This document shows, piece after piece, positions 1-8,077 of a stretch of DNA of 22,080 nt. Below the pieces are notes generated by a model. That model was not told where the DNA came from. It saw only the letters and a list, made by a program, of their open reading frames with translations, and made no database searches. Position 1 is the stretch's first letter; each line of letters opens with the position of its first letter. The stretch is from Mageeibacillus sp. UBA3781 (GTDB lineage: Bacteria > Bacillota > Clostridia > Saccharofermentanales > Saccharofermentanaceae), in contig DFFH01000117.1 of assembly GCA_002368805.1 (NCBI GenBank), positions 1-22,080 on the forward strand, read 5' to 3'. A program made the translations under genes and the position numbers.

Positions 1-224
1 CGGCGGCCACCCCGGCAGGGAGCGGTTTTGACGCGAGCGGTTACACCGAAAGAGAGCTTGAGATCGTGCGCGCGGTTGCCGATGGCCTTTCCAATAAAGA
101 GATCGCAGGCAAGTTATTCATCTCCGAAGGCACGGTGAAAAACTACATCACCTCGATCCTTGCCAAAGAAGGACTATCGCACAGAACAGCACTTGCTGTT
201 TACTACATTACGGGGAAAAAGTGA
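1..224 (+). CDS. LuxR/NarL-type response regulator, C-terminal DNA-binding domain (5' partial)
   Basis: The frame is open from the left edge and stops at TGA 222-224, giving about 73 residues. These match the LuxR/NarL/FixJ C-terminal helix-turn-helix: YTERELEIVRAVADGLSNKE followed by IAGKLFISEGTVKNYITSIL, the scaffold and recognition helices. In this family the domain usually follows an N-terminal receiver domain phosphorylated by a histidine kinase. Here the receiver and any kinase gene would lie to the left, outside the window. The short linker AATPAGSGFDASG just before the domain fits a receiver-HTH architecture. A stand-alone LuxR protein cannot be excluded. The target genes are unknown. 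Confidence 0.88.
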   Translation, partial: AATPAGSGFDASGYTERELEIVRAVADGLSNKEIAGKLFISEGTVKNYITSILAKEGLSHRTALAVYYITGKK

Positions 225-273
225 TGGTGGTCATCACGATATAAACTGATGGGAAAAGAGAGGAAAGCAGAAA

Positions 274-888
274 ATGGGTATTGAAGATTTCTTAAGTTCT
301 GGAAATATGAGACTTGATCAGCAGCTGAAGTTCACCGCGGAGATCGATAAGATGACGAGCGTGTATCGAAGAACGATGCTGATCTCCGGGATCAGAAATG
401 AGAATGATGCGGAGCACTCGTGGCACATCGCCGTCATGGCGTTGCTTTTCAAAGAGTATTGTGTCGAGGAACCGAACGTGGAGCGCGCCATCAAGATGTG
501 TGTTGTCCATGACCTTATCGAGATCTATGCCGGCGATACCTTCGCATACGATGTAGCAGGAAACGCGAGTAAGGCAGAGCGCGAGGCCGCTGCAGCGGAT
601 AAGCTTTATGCCCAGCTCCCTCCGGAACAGGGTGCCGAGCTTCGTGCCCTCTGGGAAGAATTCGACGCGATGGAAACGGTGGATGCGAAATACGCGGCAT
701 GCCTAGACCGCACGCAGCCGCTCCTGCATAACACACTTACCGAGGGCCACACATGGCGAGATGGCGGGGCTATCCGCGCTCAGGTGGAAGAACGCGCGCA
801 CATCGTCAAAGAGTTCATGCCGGAGGTCTATGACTGGATCATGAAAAACCTTGACCGTGGTGTAGAAAAAGGCTGGCTGAAAGAGTAA
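274..888 (+). CDS. HD-domain phosphohydrolase (YfbR/HDDC2-like)
   Basis: 204 aa. The metal-binding set of the HD superfamily is visible: AEHSWHIA (His48), VVHDLIEIYAGD (His79-Asp80, with nearby Glu83 and Asp88) and a distal Asp145 in CLDRTQPLLHN. This spacing and the overall length resemble YfbR/HDDC2 enzymes, which are 5'-deoxynucleotidases that remove phosphate from dNMPs. The nucleotide substrate is inferred from the family. The start at 274 follows a purine-rich GAGAGGAAAG binding site. The gene lies 49 nt after the LuxR-type gene and 37 nt before the next gene on the same strand, so short co-transcription is possible. No separate promoter was recognised. Confidence 0.85.
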   Translation: MGIEDFLSSGNMRLDQQLKFTAEIDKMTSVYRRTMLISGIRNENDAEHSWHIAVMALLFKEYCVEEPNVERAIKMCVVHDLIEIYAGDTFAYDVAGNASKAEREAAAADKLYAQLPPEQGAELRALWEEFDAMETVDAKYAACLDRTQPLLHNTLTEGHTWRDGGAIRAQVEERAHIVKEFMPEVYDWIMKNLDRGVEKGWLKE

Positions 889-925
889 ACCGAAGAGTTA
901 AGAAAAAGAGCATTGGGGTGCTTTT

Positions 926-1810
926 ATGGAACTGAAAAAGACTAGGGCAAAAAGTCGTCGTTTCCTGGCATTTACACTGGCACTGGTGTCGTGTTTGTGT
1001 GTGTGCATATCCACTGTGTTCGCAGATATAGGTCCGAAGCCTAGCGTGTTTGTGACGATAAAGAACGCTCCTTCAAAGGATTATTATGTTGCTTTTCTCT
1101 ATTATGACGAGTACTCCATCAATCCCAAGTTTTCTTATGACGAGGAGCTTAGCGAAGAAGAGAATAAGGCAATACAGACCATTTTCAATTACAACGAAGA
1201 TTGGTTCAACTTGTACTCTATCAATAATCGCAAGTTTTATAAGAGATCTTCGGGACAAGACGATGAAGAGTTCGAGTTTTTTCAAGGCTCCGGAACGTTT
1301 AAAATCATGGTCGTCACTTTGGACGGGCAGGTCCAAGTCAGTAATGCGATCAGAAGTAACAGCTTGCATTTTCATTGCATATATGACTGGAAGACAAATA
1401 CTCTGATGTCGTTCCCGCTTTTCAGTTCAATACCTCAACTGGTGATTGAATCACTGATCTGTTGCGCGATCACGGTTTTGGTCGAGTATCTTATTCTTCT
1501 GCTGTTTAAACTCGATCACTACGATAACATAAAGCCTGTTATTGTCATTAACCTCATCACCCAGGCTTTGTTGTTTGTTTTCAATATCATAATATTCTTG
1601 GCAAAGCCGGGAATTGACTACAATAAGGCATTTATGTGCATGGAGTTTGTGATTCTGATCATCGAGGCTTTCTGGTACGCTAAGAAACTAAAGACTGTTT
1701 CGACAGAAAAAATATCTGTTCCGAGGAATATCATCTACGCGGTCGTTGCAAACTTTGTGACCGCTTACGGAATAAGTCTCATATTCAGAAGCTTTTCGGT
1801 GTTCTTCTGA
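926..1810 (+). CDS. Signal-peptide membrane protein of unknown function (DIGPKPS type)
   Basis: 294 aa, function not recognised. Residues about 1-33 form a signal peptide: basic start (KKTRAKSRR), hydrophobic core and a VFA/D cleavage site. The mature protein begins DIGPKPSVFVTI. In my recollection this motif opens a family of uncharacterised Firmicute membrane proteins. An acidic extracellular domain (about 34-165) follows, then four predicted membrane helices (about 167-195, 204-226, 233-250, 268-290). The extracellular part is rich in Tyr, Phe, Asp and Glu. TTGGGGTG just before the ATG is a reasonable binding site. The DNA is clearly more AT-rich than the flanking genes, which may mean relaxed codon use or acquisition. 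A sensor or envelope role is only a guess. Confidence 0.75.
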   Translation: MELKKTRAKSRRFLAFTLALVSCLCVCISTVFADIGPKPSVFVTIKNAPSKDYYVAFLYYDEYSINPKFSYDEELSEEENKAIQTIFNYNEDWFNLYSINNRKFYKRSSGQDDEEFEFFQGSGTFKIMVVTLDGQVQVSNAIRSNSLHFHCIYDWKTNTLMSFPLFSSIPQLVIESLICCAITVLVEYLILLLFKLDHYDNIKPVIVINLITQALLFVFNIIIFLAKPGIDYNKAFMCMEFVILIIEAFWYAKKLKTVSTEKISVPRNIIYAVVANFVTAYGISLIFRSFSVFF

Positions 1811-1835
1811 ACAGGCGACGGAAAATGTGGGGGAT

Positions 1836-2387
1836 TCACTTTTCCTCTGACAGCAGACGCAGGATCTCCATGTATGTTTCAGCAGTGGCGGATTCCCAGC
1901 GCTTGCAGGTCCTCTCGGCGACTTCCTCGGACGGAGCCGCCATACGGAGCGCGAACGTAGTTGAACCGCGCTCGATCAGGCGAAGATCGACGTACCATGT
2001 TCCCTCGTCATCCGGGGCATACTCGGCATATACGCTCTGCGACTCATTGGTATCATGAACCCAGTTACGGGATGCGGAAGTCAGATAAGCGCGGATCCCG
2101 GCAGGGACAGAGGGGAGAAGACGTGCGAGGATCTCGGTGCCTGAAGGCGTGATGTCACAGCTTAGGACCGTCTTTCCGGAGGCATCCTTACGGAGTTCGC
2201 CCTTTCTTTCTCCTTCGGTCATCAGACGCTGCTCGAGAAGCTCGGTCTTTGCCTGGGAAAAGAGAAAATAGTCCATATAGAGAGATTCCATGGCGCAGTC
2301 CATCAGCTGTGAAGACGGGATACCGCTTACCTTCGAGAGGATGAACAGAATAATGATCTTGGCATTTGGCAGATCTGTATTGGCCAT
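1836..2387 (-). CDS. DUF4364 family protein
   Basis: 183 aa starting MANTDLPNAKIIILFILSKV. The open frame continues upstream to 2480, but the ATG at 2387 has a good TAGGAG site seven bases upstream and matches the family's usual N terminus, so the shorter form is preferred. The N-terminal third looks like a winged-helix unit (SGIPSSQLMDCAMESLYMDY, then KTELLEQRLMTEGE), as in DUF4364 proteins of Clostridia. The C-terminal half is a separate alpha/beta region. The family has no established function; a DNA-binding role is inferred from the winged-helix resemblance. It converges with the membrane gene ending at 1810 and diverges from the isomerase gene. Confidence 0.82.
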   Translation of the reverse strand: MANTDLPNAKIIILFILSKVSGIPSSQLMDCAMESLYMDYFLFSQAKTELLEQRLMTEGERKGELRKDASGKTVLSCDITPSGTEILARLLPSVPAGIRAYLTSASRNWVHDTNESQSVYAEYAPDDEGTWYVDLRLIERGSTTFALRMAAPSEEVAERTCKRWESATAETYMEILRLLSEEK

Positions 2388-2420
2388 TGAGATTCTCCTA
2401 AATAAAAAAAGATGTAGTTC

Positions 2421-2449
2421 ATTATACGATATTTTCCACCTCGAAAAAA
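2421..2449 (-). promoter_or_regulatory. Probable promoter for the DUF4364 gene
   Basis: On the minus strand a perfect TATAAT (plus-strand 2421-2426) lies about 34 bases before the ATG at 2387. The T-run at about 2444-2449 would be the -35 element at 17 bp, but it is a poor match to TTGACA. The call rests mainly on the -10 and its position. Confidence 0.45.
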
Positions 2450-2555
2450 GCACTGTTAACTTAACCGATTTCGATTTCATTTTTTCTTGATAAATGTCAG
2501 AAAGCGTTATTTTTTAGAAGATTATTAGCGCAAATTGAACATATCTATAGCAATT

Positions 2556-2588
2556 TTGACAATTCAGACGGAGTTTTAATGCTATACT
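2556..2588 (+). promoter_or_regulatory. Probable promoter for glucose-6-phosphate isomerase
   Basis: An extended -10 (TG at 2580-2581, then TATACT at 2583-2588) lies about 56 bases before the isomerase start. A perfect TTGACA sits at 2556-2561, but the gap to TATACT is 21 bp, longer than optimal. The extended -10 probably compensates. Confidence 0.5.
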
Positions 2589-2644
2589 ATACGCGGTGTG
2601 AGGACACCGAATCTGACATAAATGAGAATGAGGAGAACAAATTT

Positions 2645-3991
2645 ATGATTAGTCTTGATACTTCCAACATTATGCCTTTTATTGCCGAAGGCGAGATGGA
2701 GAAGATGCTGCCGCAGGTTGAAGTGGCACACAACATGATCCATAAGAAGACCGGCCCCGGCAGTGATTTCCTTGGCTGGGTAGAGCTTCCCAGCAAGTAC
2801 GATAAGAATGAATTCATCCGCATCCGTAAGGCGGCGGCGAAGATCCGTAAGGATTCCGATGTCCTTCTCGTTATCGGTATAGGTGGTTCCTACTTAGGTG
2901 CAAGAGCTGCGATCGAGCTTCTTTCCCACTCTTTTGCTAATGTGGCACAGAAGAAAGTCAGAAAAGCTCCGATGGTACTGTTCTGCGGTAACTCCATCAG
3001 TGCAACATATCTTGCAGACCTGATGGATCTTCTCGAAGGTAAGAGAGTTTCCGTCAACATCATTTCCAAGTCCGGTACTACAACTGAGCCGGCGATCGCT
3101 TTCCGTATCATCCGCGCTTACATGGAAGAAAAGTACGGTAAAGAAGAAGCCCGTCAGCGTATCTACGCGACAACAGATAAGGCAAAGGGAGCCCTGAAGG
3201 GTCTTGCTACCAAGGAAGGCTACGAGACCTTTGTAGTTCCGGATGACGTCGGAGGACGTTTCTCCGTTCTTACAGCCGTAGGTCTTCTGCCGATCGCTGT
3301 TGCAGGTATCGACATCCGTCAGCTTATGACAGGTGCAAGAGATGCATCCCGTGACTTTAAGAAGGTCGATCTGGAGAACGATTGCTACAAGTACGCTATC
3401 GCAAGAAACTGCCTGCTGCGCCGTGGTTACACCACAGAAGTCATGGTCAACTACGAGCCTTCTTTCCACTACATGACAGAGTGGTGGAAGCAGCTCTACG
3501 GTGAGTCCGAGGGTAAGGACGGCAGAGGTATTTTCCCGGCAGGCGTGGATAACACGACAGACCTGCACTCCATGGGTCAGTACATCCAGGATGGTAAGAG
3601 AATGCTCTTCGAGACGGTTGTTGTTATCGATAAGGCACGCCGTTCCTTCACGATCCCGAACGATCCGGAGAACCTCGACGGCCTGAACTTCCTGTCCGGT
3701 ATGGATATGAACGAAGTTAACCTCAAGGCAATGCAGGGTACTGTTCTTGCTCACGTTGACGGTAAGGTTCCGAACCTCATCATCCACGTTCCGGAGCTCA
3801 ACGAGTACTGGCTCGGCCAGCTGATCTACTTCTTCGAGAAGGCCTGCGGTATTTCCGGTTACCTCAATTCCGTAAATCCGTTCAACCAGCCCGGTGTAGA
3901 AGCTTACAAGAAGAACATGTTCGCTCTTCTCGGTAAGCCGGGTTACGAGGCTGAGAAGAAGGCTCTGGAGAAGAGACTGAAGAATAAGTAA
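2645..3991 (+). CDS. pgi: Glucose-6-phosphate isomerase
   Basis: 448 aa, the usual length of the short bacterial form. It catalyses interconversion of glucose-6-phosphate and fructose-6-phosphate in cytoplasmic glycolysis and gluconeogenesis. Visible signatures are GIGGSYLGARA (about 78-88), the phosphate-binding SKSGTTTEPA (about 141-150), the family pattern DDVGGRFSVLTAVGLLP and the C-terminal FNQPGVEAYKK with the conserved lysine. The frame is open from 2579, but the ATG at 2645 has AGGAG nine bases upstream and lies after the predicted promoter, so it is chosen. Codon use is strongly biased, as expected for a highly expressed gene. It is single, with its own promoter and terminator. Confidence 0.96.
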   Translation: MISLDTSNIMPFIAEGEMEKMLPQVEVAHNMIHKKTGPGSDFLGWVELPSKYDKNEFIRIRKAAAKIRKDSDVLLVIGIGGSYLGARAAIELLSHSFANVAQKKVRKAPMVLFCGNSISATYLADLMDLLEGKRVSVNIISKSGTTTEPAIAFRIIRAYMEEKYGKEEARQRIYATTDKAKGALKGLATKEGYETFVVPDDVGGRFSVLTAVGLLPIAVAGIDIRQLMTGARDASRDFKKVDLENDCYKYAIARNCLLRRGYTTEVMVNYEPSFHYMTEWWKQLYGESEGKDGRGIFPAGVDNTTDLHSMGQYIQDGKRMLFETVVVIDKARRSFTIPNDPENLDGLNFLSGMDMNEVNLKAMQGTVLAHVDGKVPNLIIHVPELNEYWLGQLIYFFEKACGISGYLNSVNPFNQPGVEAYKKNMFALLGKPGYEAEKKALEKRLKNK

Positions 3992-4024
3992 TCGCTTCTT
4001 CCAGTAAAACAAATCGGATATGAA

Positions 4025-4065
4025 AAAGAGGGCTGTCCCGGGAAGCCGGACAGTCCTCTTTCTTT
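4025..4065 (+). terminator. Rho-independent terminator after pgi
   Basis: Plus-strand 4025-4038 (AAAGAGGGCTGTCC) pairs with 4048-4061 (GGACAGTCCTCTTT) over 14 bp with one G-U pair and a nine-base loop, followed by a short T-rich tail. It lies 33 bases after the pgi stop. The A-rich flank means it could also act on the convergent minus-strand gene. Confidence 0.82.
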
Positions 4066-4085
4066 GCTCAGAATGTTTTCTGTTC

Positions 4086-4571
4086 TTATACTTTGAACGT
4101 TTCCGCCTGTTTCGTATTTCCTGTTGTGCGGGAAAGAATCGTAAGGATCAGTTCGACTGCGCAGAACAGGGTGTACCCGAGAATGAGGAATTCGCCGCGG
4201 AAGCGAAATAGATCAAAAACATGCGATTCATAGGCGCCAGAGGAATTTGTGGAATAGAGAAGATACATGAGACCTGTTCCGGCGATGCCGGTGATCGAGA
4301 GGATCAGATGTGTCTTTTGATACTTTTTAGGATCATCACGCCATTTAGAGAAAGCGGTGATGCCGAGAGCCAGAAGAAGAATCCCGTGAAAGAAGATCAA
4401 GCCGCATGATAGAAACAGAACCAGTGCTTCGGTGATCAGCTCGTGGTCTTTTCCAAAGCTTCCAAAGAACAGTTCGAGGATAGAGAGACCTCCGATAAGT
4501 CCGCAGAATGAAAATGCGTAAACAAACGCGATGATATTGGTGATTAAGTTTGCAATCTTGAATCCTTTCAT
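4086..4571 (-). CDS. Small four-helix membrane protein, unknown function
   Basis: 161 aa from MKGFKIANLITNII. The frame continues to 4622, but the ATG at 4571 has AAAGGAG upstream and lies downstream of a good promoter, so it is chosen. Four hydrophobic segments are visible (about 8-35, 44-72, 86-106, 124-147), separated by a charged loop (FSKWRDDPKKYQKT) and ended by a short polar tail. There are no catalytic motifs. It is conserved-hypothetical in character and no family name can be given. It converges with pgi, separated by the terminator, and diverges from the radical SAM gene. Confidence 0.7.
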   Translation of the reverse strand: MKGFKIANLITNIIAFVYAFSFCGLIGGLSILELFFGSFGKDHELITEALVLFLSCGLIFFHGILLLALGITAFSKWRDDPKKYQKTHLILSITGIAGTGLMYLLYSTNSSGAYESHVFDLFRFRGEFLILGYTLFCAVELILTILSRTTGNTKQAETFKV

Positions 4572-4593
4572 GATAGAGACTCCTTTCGCGTGT

Positions 4594-4622
4594 ATCGTAG
4601 CGCAAAGAGATAGTATTGGCAA
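4594..4622 (-). promoter_or_regulatory. Promoter for the small membrane protein gene
   Basis: On the minus strand TTGCCA (plus 4617-4622) is followed after exactly 17 bp by TACGAT (plus 4594-4599), 22 bases before the ATG at 4571. The AAAGGAG binding site lies between promoter and start. Confidence 0.6.
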
Positions 4623-4650
4623 GATTTGCCGAAGAAGGGTATGAGGAGAA

Positions 4651-4679
4651 AAGACATGTCAGCTTTTTTGCTGTAAAAT
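4651..4679 (+). promoter_or_regulatory. Possible promoter for the radical SAM gene pair
   Basis: AAGACA (4651-4656), a 17-bp spacer and TAAAAT (4674-4679). A transcript from here would begin near 4686, which bears on the start-codon choice of the next gene. Confidence 0.4.
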
Positions 4680-4686
4680 AGGAGAG

Positions 4687-6714
4687 ATGATAAACAAAGG
4701 AAAGTGCATATCGCGAATGAAACAGTATCCTGTACCGCTAAGTAAATCTGACTTGATGTCCGTTGAGAGCCCGGCCCGCTATGTGGGCGGAGAGTTTAAT
4801 GCTGTCATCAAAGAAGATATGATGGAAGAACTTGAAAAGACAGGGAAGACCTCCTATGTCCGCTTCGCTTTCTGCTTTCCCGATATCTATGAGATCGGCA
4901 TGAGTAACCTTGCTCTTCAGATCCTCTACCACGTGCTGAATGAAAGTGATTTTGTCGCGTGTGAGCGTGCGTTTTCTCCGTGGCTCGATATGGATAAGAT
5001 CCTTCGCGAAAAGAACATCCCTCTTTATTCCCAGGAGACGAAGACGCCGCTCTGCGACTTTGATATCCTCGGATTCACGCTCGGCTATGAGATGTGCTAC
5101 ACCAATGTCCTGCAGATGATGGATCTCGGAAAGATCCCGCTTCTTGCAAAGGACAGAGGCGAGGATGATCCGGTCATCTGCTGCGGTGGTCCGTGTGCAT
5201 ATAACATCGAGCCGATGGCGGATTTCTTCGATATCGCAATGATGGGCGAAGGAGAGGATATGATCCTCGAACTGTCTGAAAAAGTCCGCGAGTATAAATT
5301 GTCGAAAAACACCGATCACCCGATGACACGGAAGGAGCTTCTCCGTAACTGCGATGCCATCGAGGGGATCTATGTTCCGTCCCTGTACGAAGTGTCTTAT
5401 TACCCGGATGATGCATCGGCAAAAGCAGCCGGTGCCCCGGCATGCGGAGCTCATGTTGTTCCGGCGGATGACGGTGTTAAGAAAGTCATTAAGAAGCGCA
5501 TCATCAAGGATCTTGATACCTGCACATATCCGACAGCACCGGTCGTATCAAATCTTCGTGTCGTGCATGACAGATCGTATCTCGAAGTTTTCCGCGGCTG
5601 TATCCGCGGCTGCCGTTTCTGCCAGGCGGGATTCATCTACCGTCCTGTCCGTGAAAAGTCGGTTGAAGTTCTCTGTGAGCAGGGAAGACAACTCGAGCAG
5701 AATACCGGATACGATGAGATGGGACTTCTGTCACTGGCAACATCTGACTATACAAGATTTCCGGAACTTGCCGAGAATCTTCTTTCTACATTTGAAGGAC
5801 ATCACACGAGCCTTTCACTTCCGTCACTGCGACTCGATTCTTTCTCTCTGGATCTTATGGAGAAGGTGCAAAGTACACGTAAATCCGGTCTGACTTTCGC
5901 ACCGGAAGCAGGTACGCAGAGACTGCGTGATGTCATCAATAAAAACATCAGAGAAGAAGATATCTTCTCTGCACTTCGCCTCGCATTTATGGGCGGCTGG
6001 AGCACGGTAAAACTCTATTTCATGCTGGGTCTTCCAACAGAGACCGATGAGGATGTTCTGGGGATCGCTGATCTTGCCAAGCGGATCGAAAAACTCTATT
6101 TCGATGTCGGAAGAGAGACGGGACAGAAGATGCGCCGTCTCGATATCACTGTATCCACTTCTCTCTTTATACCGAAGCCGTTTACGCCATTCCAGTGGGA
6201 GCCGCAGAACAGTAAGGAAGAACTCATCCGCAAGCAAAGACTTCTGAAAGATAATCTGCGTTCCAGAAATATCCGCTACGCTTGGCACGACTTTGATTCT
6301 TCCGTATGGGAAGTCGTCCTTGCCAGAGGAGACAGACGTCTCGGTCCGGTGCTCCTTGAGGGTTATCAGTCCGGTCTTTTCTTCGATGCATGGGACGATC
6401 ACTTCCAGCTCGGAAAGTGGGTCGAGATCCTGGAAAAGCACGGCATGAAGATCGAGGATTTTGCCAGAGAATTTTCGGAAGAGGAGATCCTCCCGTGGGA
6501 TCATGTAAGTGTCGGTGTAAATAAGATATTCCTTCTCTCCGAGCGCCATAAGGCGCATGCGGAAACGACCACCCCGTCCTGCCGTGAACACTGCTCCGGC
6601 TGCGGCGCCGCATCATTCGGCGCCGGTGAGTGCTTTTCAAAGAGAAACACCGCGTCCGCCGGCTGTTCCGGCACCGGCGAAGAAAAAGGTTCCGGGAAAG
6701 AAGGTGATGTCTGA
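4687..6714 (+). CDS. TIGR03960-type radical SAM protein
   Basis: 675 aa. The N-terminal part (about 30-200) resembles a B12-binding-like Rossmann domain (CFPDIYEIGMSNLALQILYH). The radical SAM core carries CIRGCRFC (Cys305, Cys309, Cys312), which ligates the 4Fe-4S cluster that cleaves S-adenosylmethionine. The C-terminal CREHCSGCG is typical of this family and could bind another metal centre; it is followed by an unusual low-complexity Gly/Ser/Lys tail with two more cysteines. The substrate is unknown. AGGAG is only two bases from the ATG at 4687, and the predicted transcript starts at about the same point, so an ATG at 4717 (MKQYPVPLSK) is a serious alternative. The gene is coupled to the DUF2344 gene by a TGATG overlap. 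Confidence 0.88.
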   Translation: MINKGKCISRMKQYPVPLSKSDLMSVESPARYVGGEFNAVIKEDMMEELEKTGKTSYVRFAFCFPDIYEIGMSNLALQILYHVLNESDFVACERAFSPWLDMDKILREKNIPLYSQETKTPLCDFDILGFTLGYEMCYTNVLQMMDLGKIPLLAKDRGEDDPVICCGGPCAYNIEPMADFFDIAMMGEGEDMILELSEKVREYKLSKNTDHPMTRKELLRNCDAIEGIYVPSLYEVSYYPDDASAKAAGAPACGAHVVPADDGVKKVIKKRIIKDLDTCTYPTAPVVSNLRVVHDRSYLEVFRGCIRGCRFCQAGFIYRPVREKSVEVLCEQGRQLEQNTGYDEMGLLSLATSDYTRFPELAENLLSTFEGHHTSLSLPSLRLDSFSLDLMEKVQSTRKSGLTFAPEAGTQRLRDVINKNIREEDIFSALRLAFMGGWSTVKLYFMLGLPTETDEDVLGIADLAKRIEKLYFDVGRETGQKMRRLDITVSTSLFIPKPFTPFQWEPQNSKEELIRKQRLLKDNLRSRNIRYAWHDFDSSVWEVVLARGDRRLGPVLLEGYQSGLFFDAWDDHFQLGKWVEILEKHGMKIEDFAREFSEEEILPWDHVSVGVNKIFLLSERHKAHAETTTPSCREHCSGCGAASFGAGECFSKRNTASAGCSGTGEEKGSGKEGDV

Positions 6715-7457
6715 TGCTGCAGAGTGAACGCGCAAAAATGATGACGATGCAGGAGCATCAGACGGCATATGTACAGCGCTGCAGTTTTGCAAGAAGCGGC
6801 GCGACGGTTTACCTCGGCCATCTCGATCTGATGACATGCTTCGAGAGAGCCTGTAGAAGAGCCGGTCTTCCGATCCTCTATTCACAGGGATATAATCCGC
6901 GCCCGATGATGGTCTTTGCACTTCCTTTAGGTGTAGGTATCGAGACGCGCTGTGACTATCTGGACGTTTCCCTGAAGTGTCCCTATGACGCCTATAAATT
7001 CACCGAAGAACTCAATGCATTTCTTCCTGACGGGCTTCGCATCATAAAGTCCAAAGAGATCCCGGAACCGAAGGACAGTATCATGTCGATCGTAACGACG
7101 GCATCTTACCGCTTCGAAGCGAAGGGGATCCGTGAGGCGATGGAAAAAGCACTTTCCGAAGAGACTCTGATCGTAACGAAAATGGCGAAAGGAAAGGAGA
7201 AGCAGACGGACATCCGGCCGCTGCTGATCTCTCTTTCACAGGCCAGTGACGGCGATCCGGACAGTGTGGAATTCTATGCATTTGCCGGCTCCGAAAGAAA
7301 CGTAAGACCGGACCTGATCCTAAGCAGTTTAAGCAAGTACTGCGGCATGGATCCTGATCTTGCCGAGAACGCGAGAGTGATCCGTACAGGTCTTTTTGCC
7401 GGAGAGTATCCGCGTATTACGCCGATCGATGAAGTCGAGGTCCGTCCGCTTCAGTAA
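6714..7457 (+). CDS. DUF2344 (TIGR03936) radical SAM-associated protein
   Basis: 247 aa. It matches the partner protein of TIGR03960 radical SAM enzymes: CSFARSGATVYLGHLDLMTC, then ERACRRAGLPILYSQGYNPR and FALPLGVGIETRCDYLDV are the conserved N-terminal blocks. In some bacteria the two are fused, so they probably act in one complex, with this protein possibly binding an RNA or other substrate; that role is inferred. The ATG at 6714 shares its A with the upstream TGA (6712-6714), and AAGGTGAT precedes it, indicating translational coupling. In many genomes this pair is followed by ribonuclease G and ribosomal protein genes; here a MarR regulator with its own promoter follows. Confidence 0.88.
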   Translation: MLQSERAKMMTMQEHQTAYVQRCSFARSGATVYLGHLDLMTCFERACRRAGLPILYSQGYNPRPMMVFALPLGVGIETRCDYLDVSLKCPYDAYKFTEELNAFLPDGLRIIKSKEIPEPKDSIMSIVTTASYRFEAKGIREAMEKALSEETLIVTKMAKGKEKQTDIRPLLISLSQASDGDPDSVEFYAFAGSERNVRPDLILSSLSKYCGMDPDLAENARVIRTGLFAGEYPRITPIDEVEVRPLQ

Positions 7458-7519
7458 AGATGCAGGCTTTTTGCATGGGGGAAACCGCGGAGCCGGGGGG
7501 ACAGAGAATCGCTCTGCAT

Positions 7520-7548
7520 TTGTATTTTCGAGCCGGTTCGTGTAAAAT
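7520..7548 (+). promoter_or_regulatory. Possible promoter of the regulator-ACP-lipid kinase operon
   Basis: TTGTAT (7520-7525), a 17-bp spacer and TAAAAT (7543-7548, preceded by TG). The spacer contains the near-palindrome CGAGCCGGTTCG (7529-7540), where a bound regulator would block RNA polymerase. The -35 match is weak. Confidence 0.4.
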
Positions 7549-7577
7549 TACTACGTATGTCAATGGGGGTGGACGAG

Positions 7578-8075
7578 ATGGAACCGATTGAGAAAGATTT
7601 CGCGGAAAGCCTTTTAAGTATTTTCGACAATGTTCTTCTGACCGAGGAAATGGCCCTTTCGAAGGGTTATTTTTCCGATCTTTCCATCGCCGAACTTCAC
7701 ACGATCAATGCGATCGGCCCGTATGAGGCCAGAACGATGACCGAGACGGCAAATATCCTCGGAATCACGATCGGCACGCTGACTGTTGCAGTGGACCGCC
7801 TGGTAAAGAAAAAGTATGTCGAGCGCCAGCGCGATACGAAGGATCGCCGTATCGTCAGGATCTCCCTGACACGTCAGGGAAAGCTTGCCTACCGCATGCA
7901 TTCCAAATTCCATAGAGTTCTTGCCAAGAGAGTTTTTGATCCGCTTTCCGAAGAAGAGAGAAAGATCCTGACAAAGACGATCGAAGAGATTGATGCATTT
8001 GTTAAGGAGCAGTATAAAAAGTACAGCAACGGCGAACAGTATAAGAAGATCGTCCGTGATGATACGGAGGTATAA
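7578..8075 (+). CDS. MarR-family regulator, FabT-like
   Basis: 165 aa from MEPIEKDFAESLL. An in-frame ATG at 7557 lacks a binding site, while GGGGTGG precedes the ATG at 7578. The winged helix-turn-helix is clear: MTETANILGITIGTLTVAVD is the HTH and RLVKKKYVERQRDTKDRRIV forms the wing with the conserved DxRD-type turn, then SLTRQGK. The flanking helices (about 1-35 and 120-155) form the dimer interface. MarR proteins encoded directly before an acyl carrier protein are typically FabT, which represses fatty-acid synthesis genes with long-chain acyl-ACP as co-repressor. Here the next gene is an ACP, two bases away. FabT-like boxes are found at 10223 and 10318. The assignment to FabT is by context and motif, not by full alignment. 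Confidence 0.82.
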   Translation: MEPIEKDFAESLLSIFDNVLLTEEMALSKGYFSDLSIAELHTINAIGPYEARTMTETANILGITIGTLTVAVDRLVKKKYVERQRDTKDRRIVRISLTRQGKLAYRMHSKFHRVLAKRVFDPLSEEERKILTKTIEEIDAFVKEQYKKYSNGEQYKKIVRDDTEV

Positions 8076-8077
8076 AA

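Noticed and set aside
1820..1845. Hairpin GGAAAA-T-GTG with CACTTTTCC between two convergent genes
   Set aside because: The stem has a bulge and there is no T-tract on either strand, and it overlaps the DUF4364 stop; not enough for a terminator call.
2556..2561. Perfect TTGACA taken alone as the pgi -35
   Set aside because: It is 21 bp from the -10, so it is reported only together with the extended -10, which probably carries most of the activity.
2894..4012. Long minus-strand open frame (372 codons) opposite pgi
   Set aside because: It is antisense to a highly biased, certain gene; the translation has no family motif and results from the codon use of pgi.
7460..7476. ATGCA/TGCAT hairpin after the DUF2344 gene
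   Set aside because: Only 5 bp and no T-tract after it; cannot be supported as a terminator.
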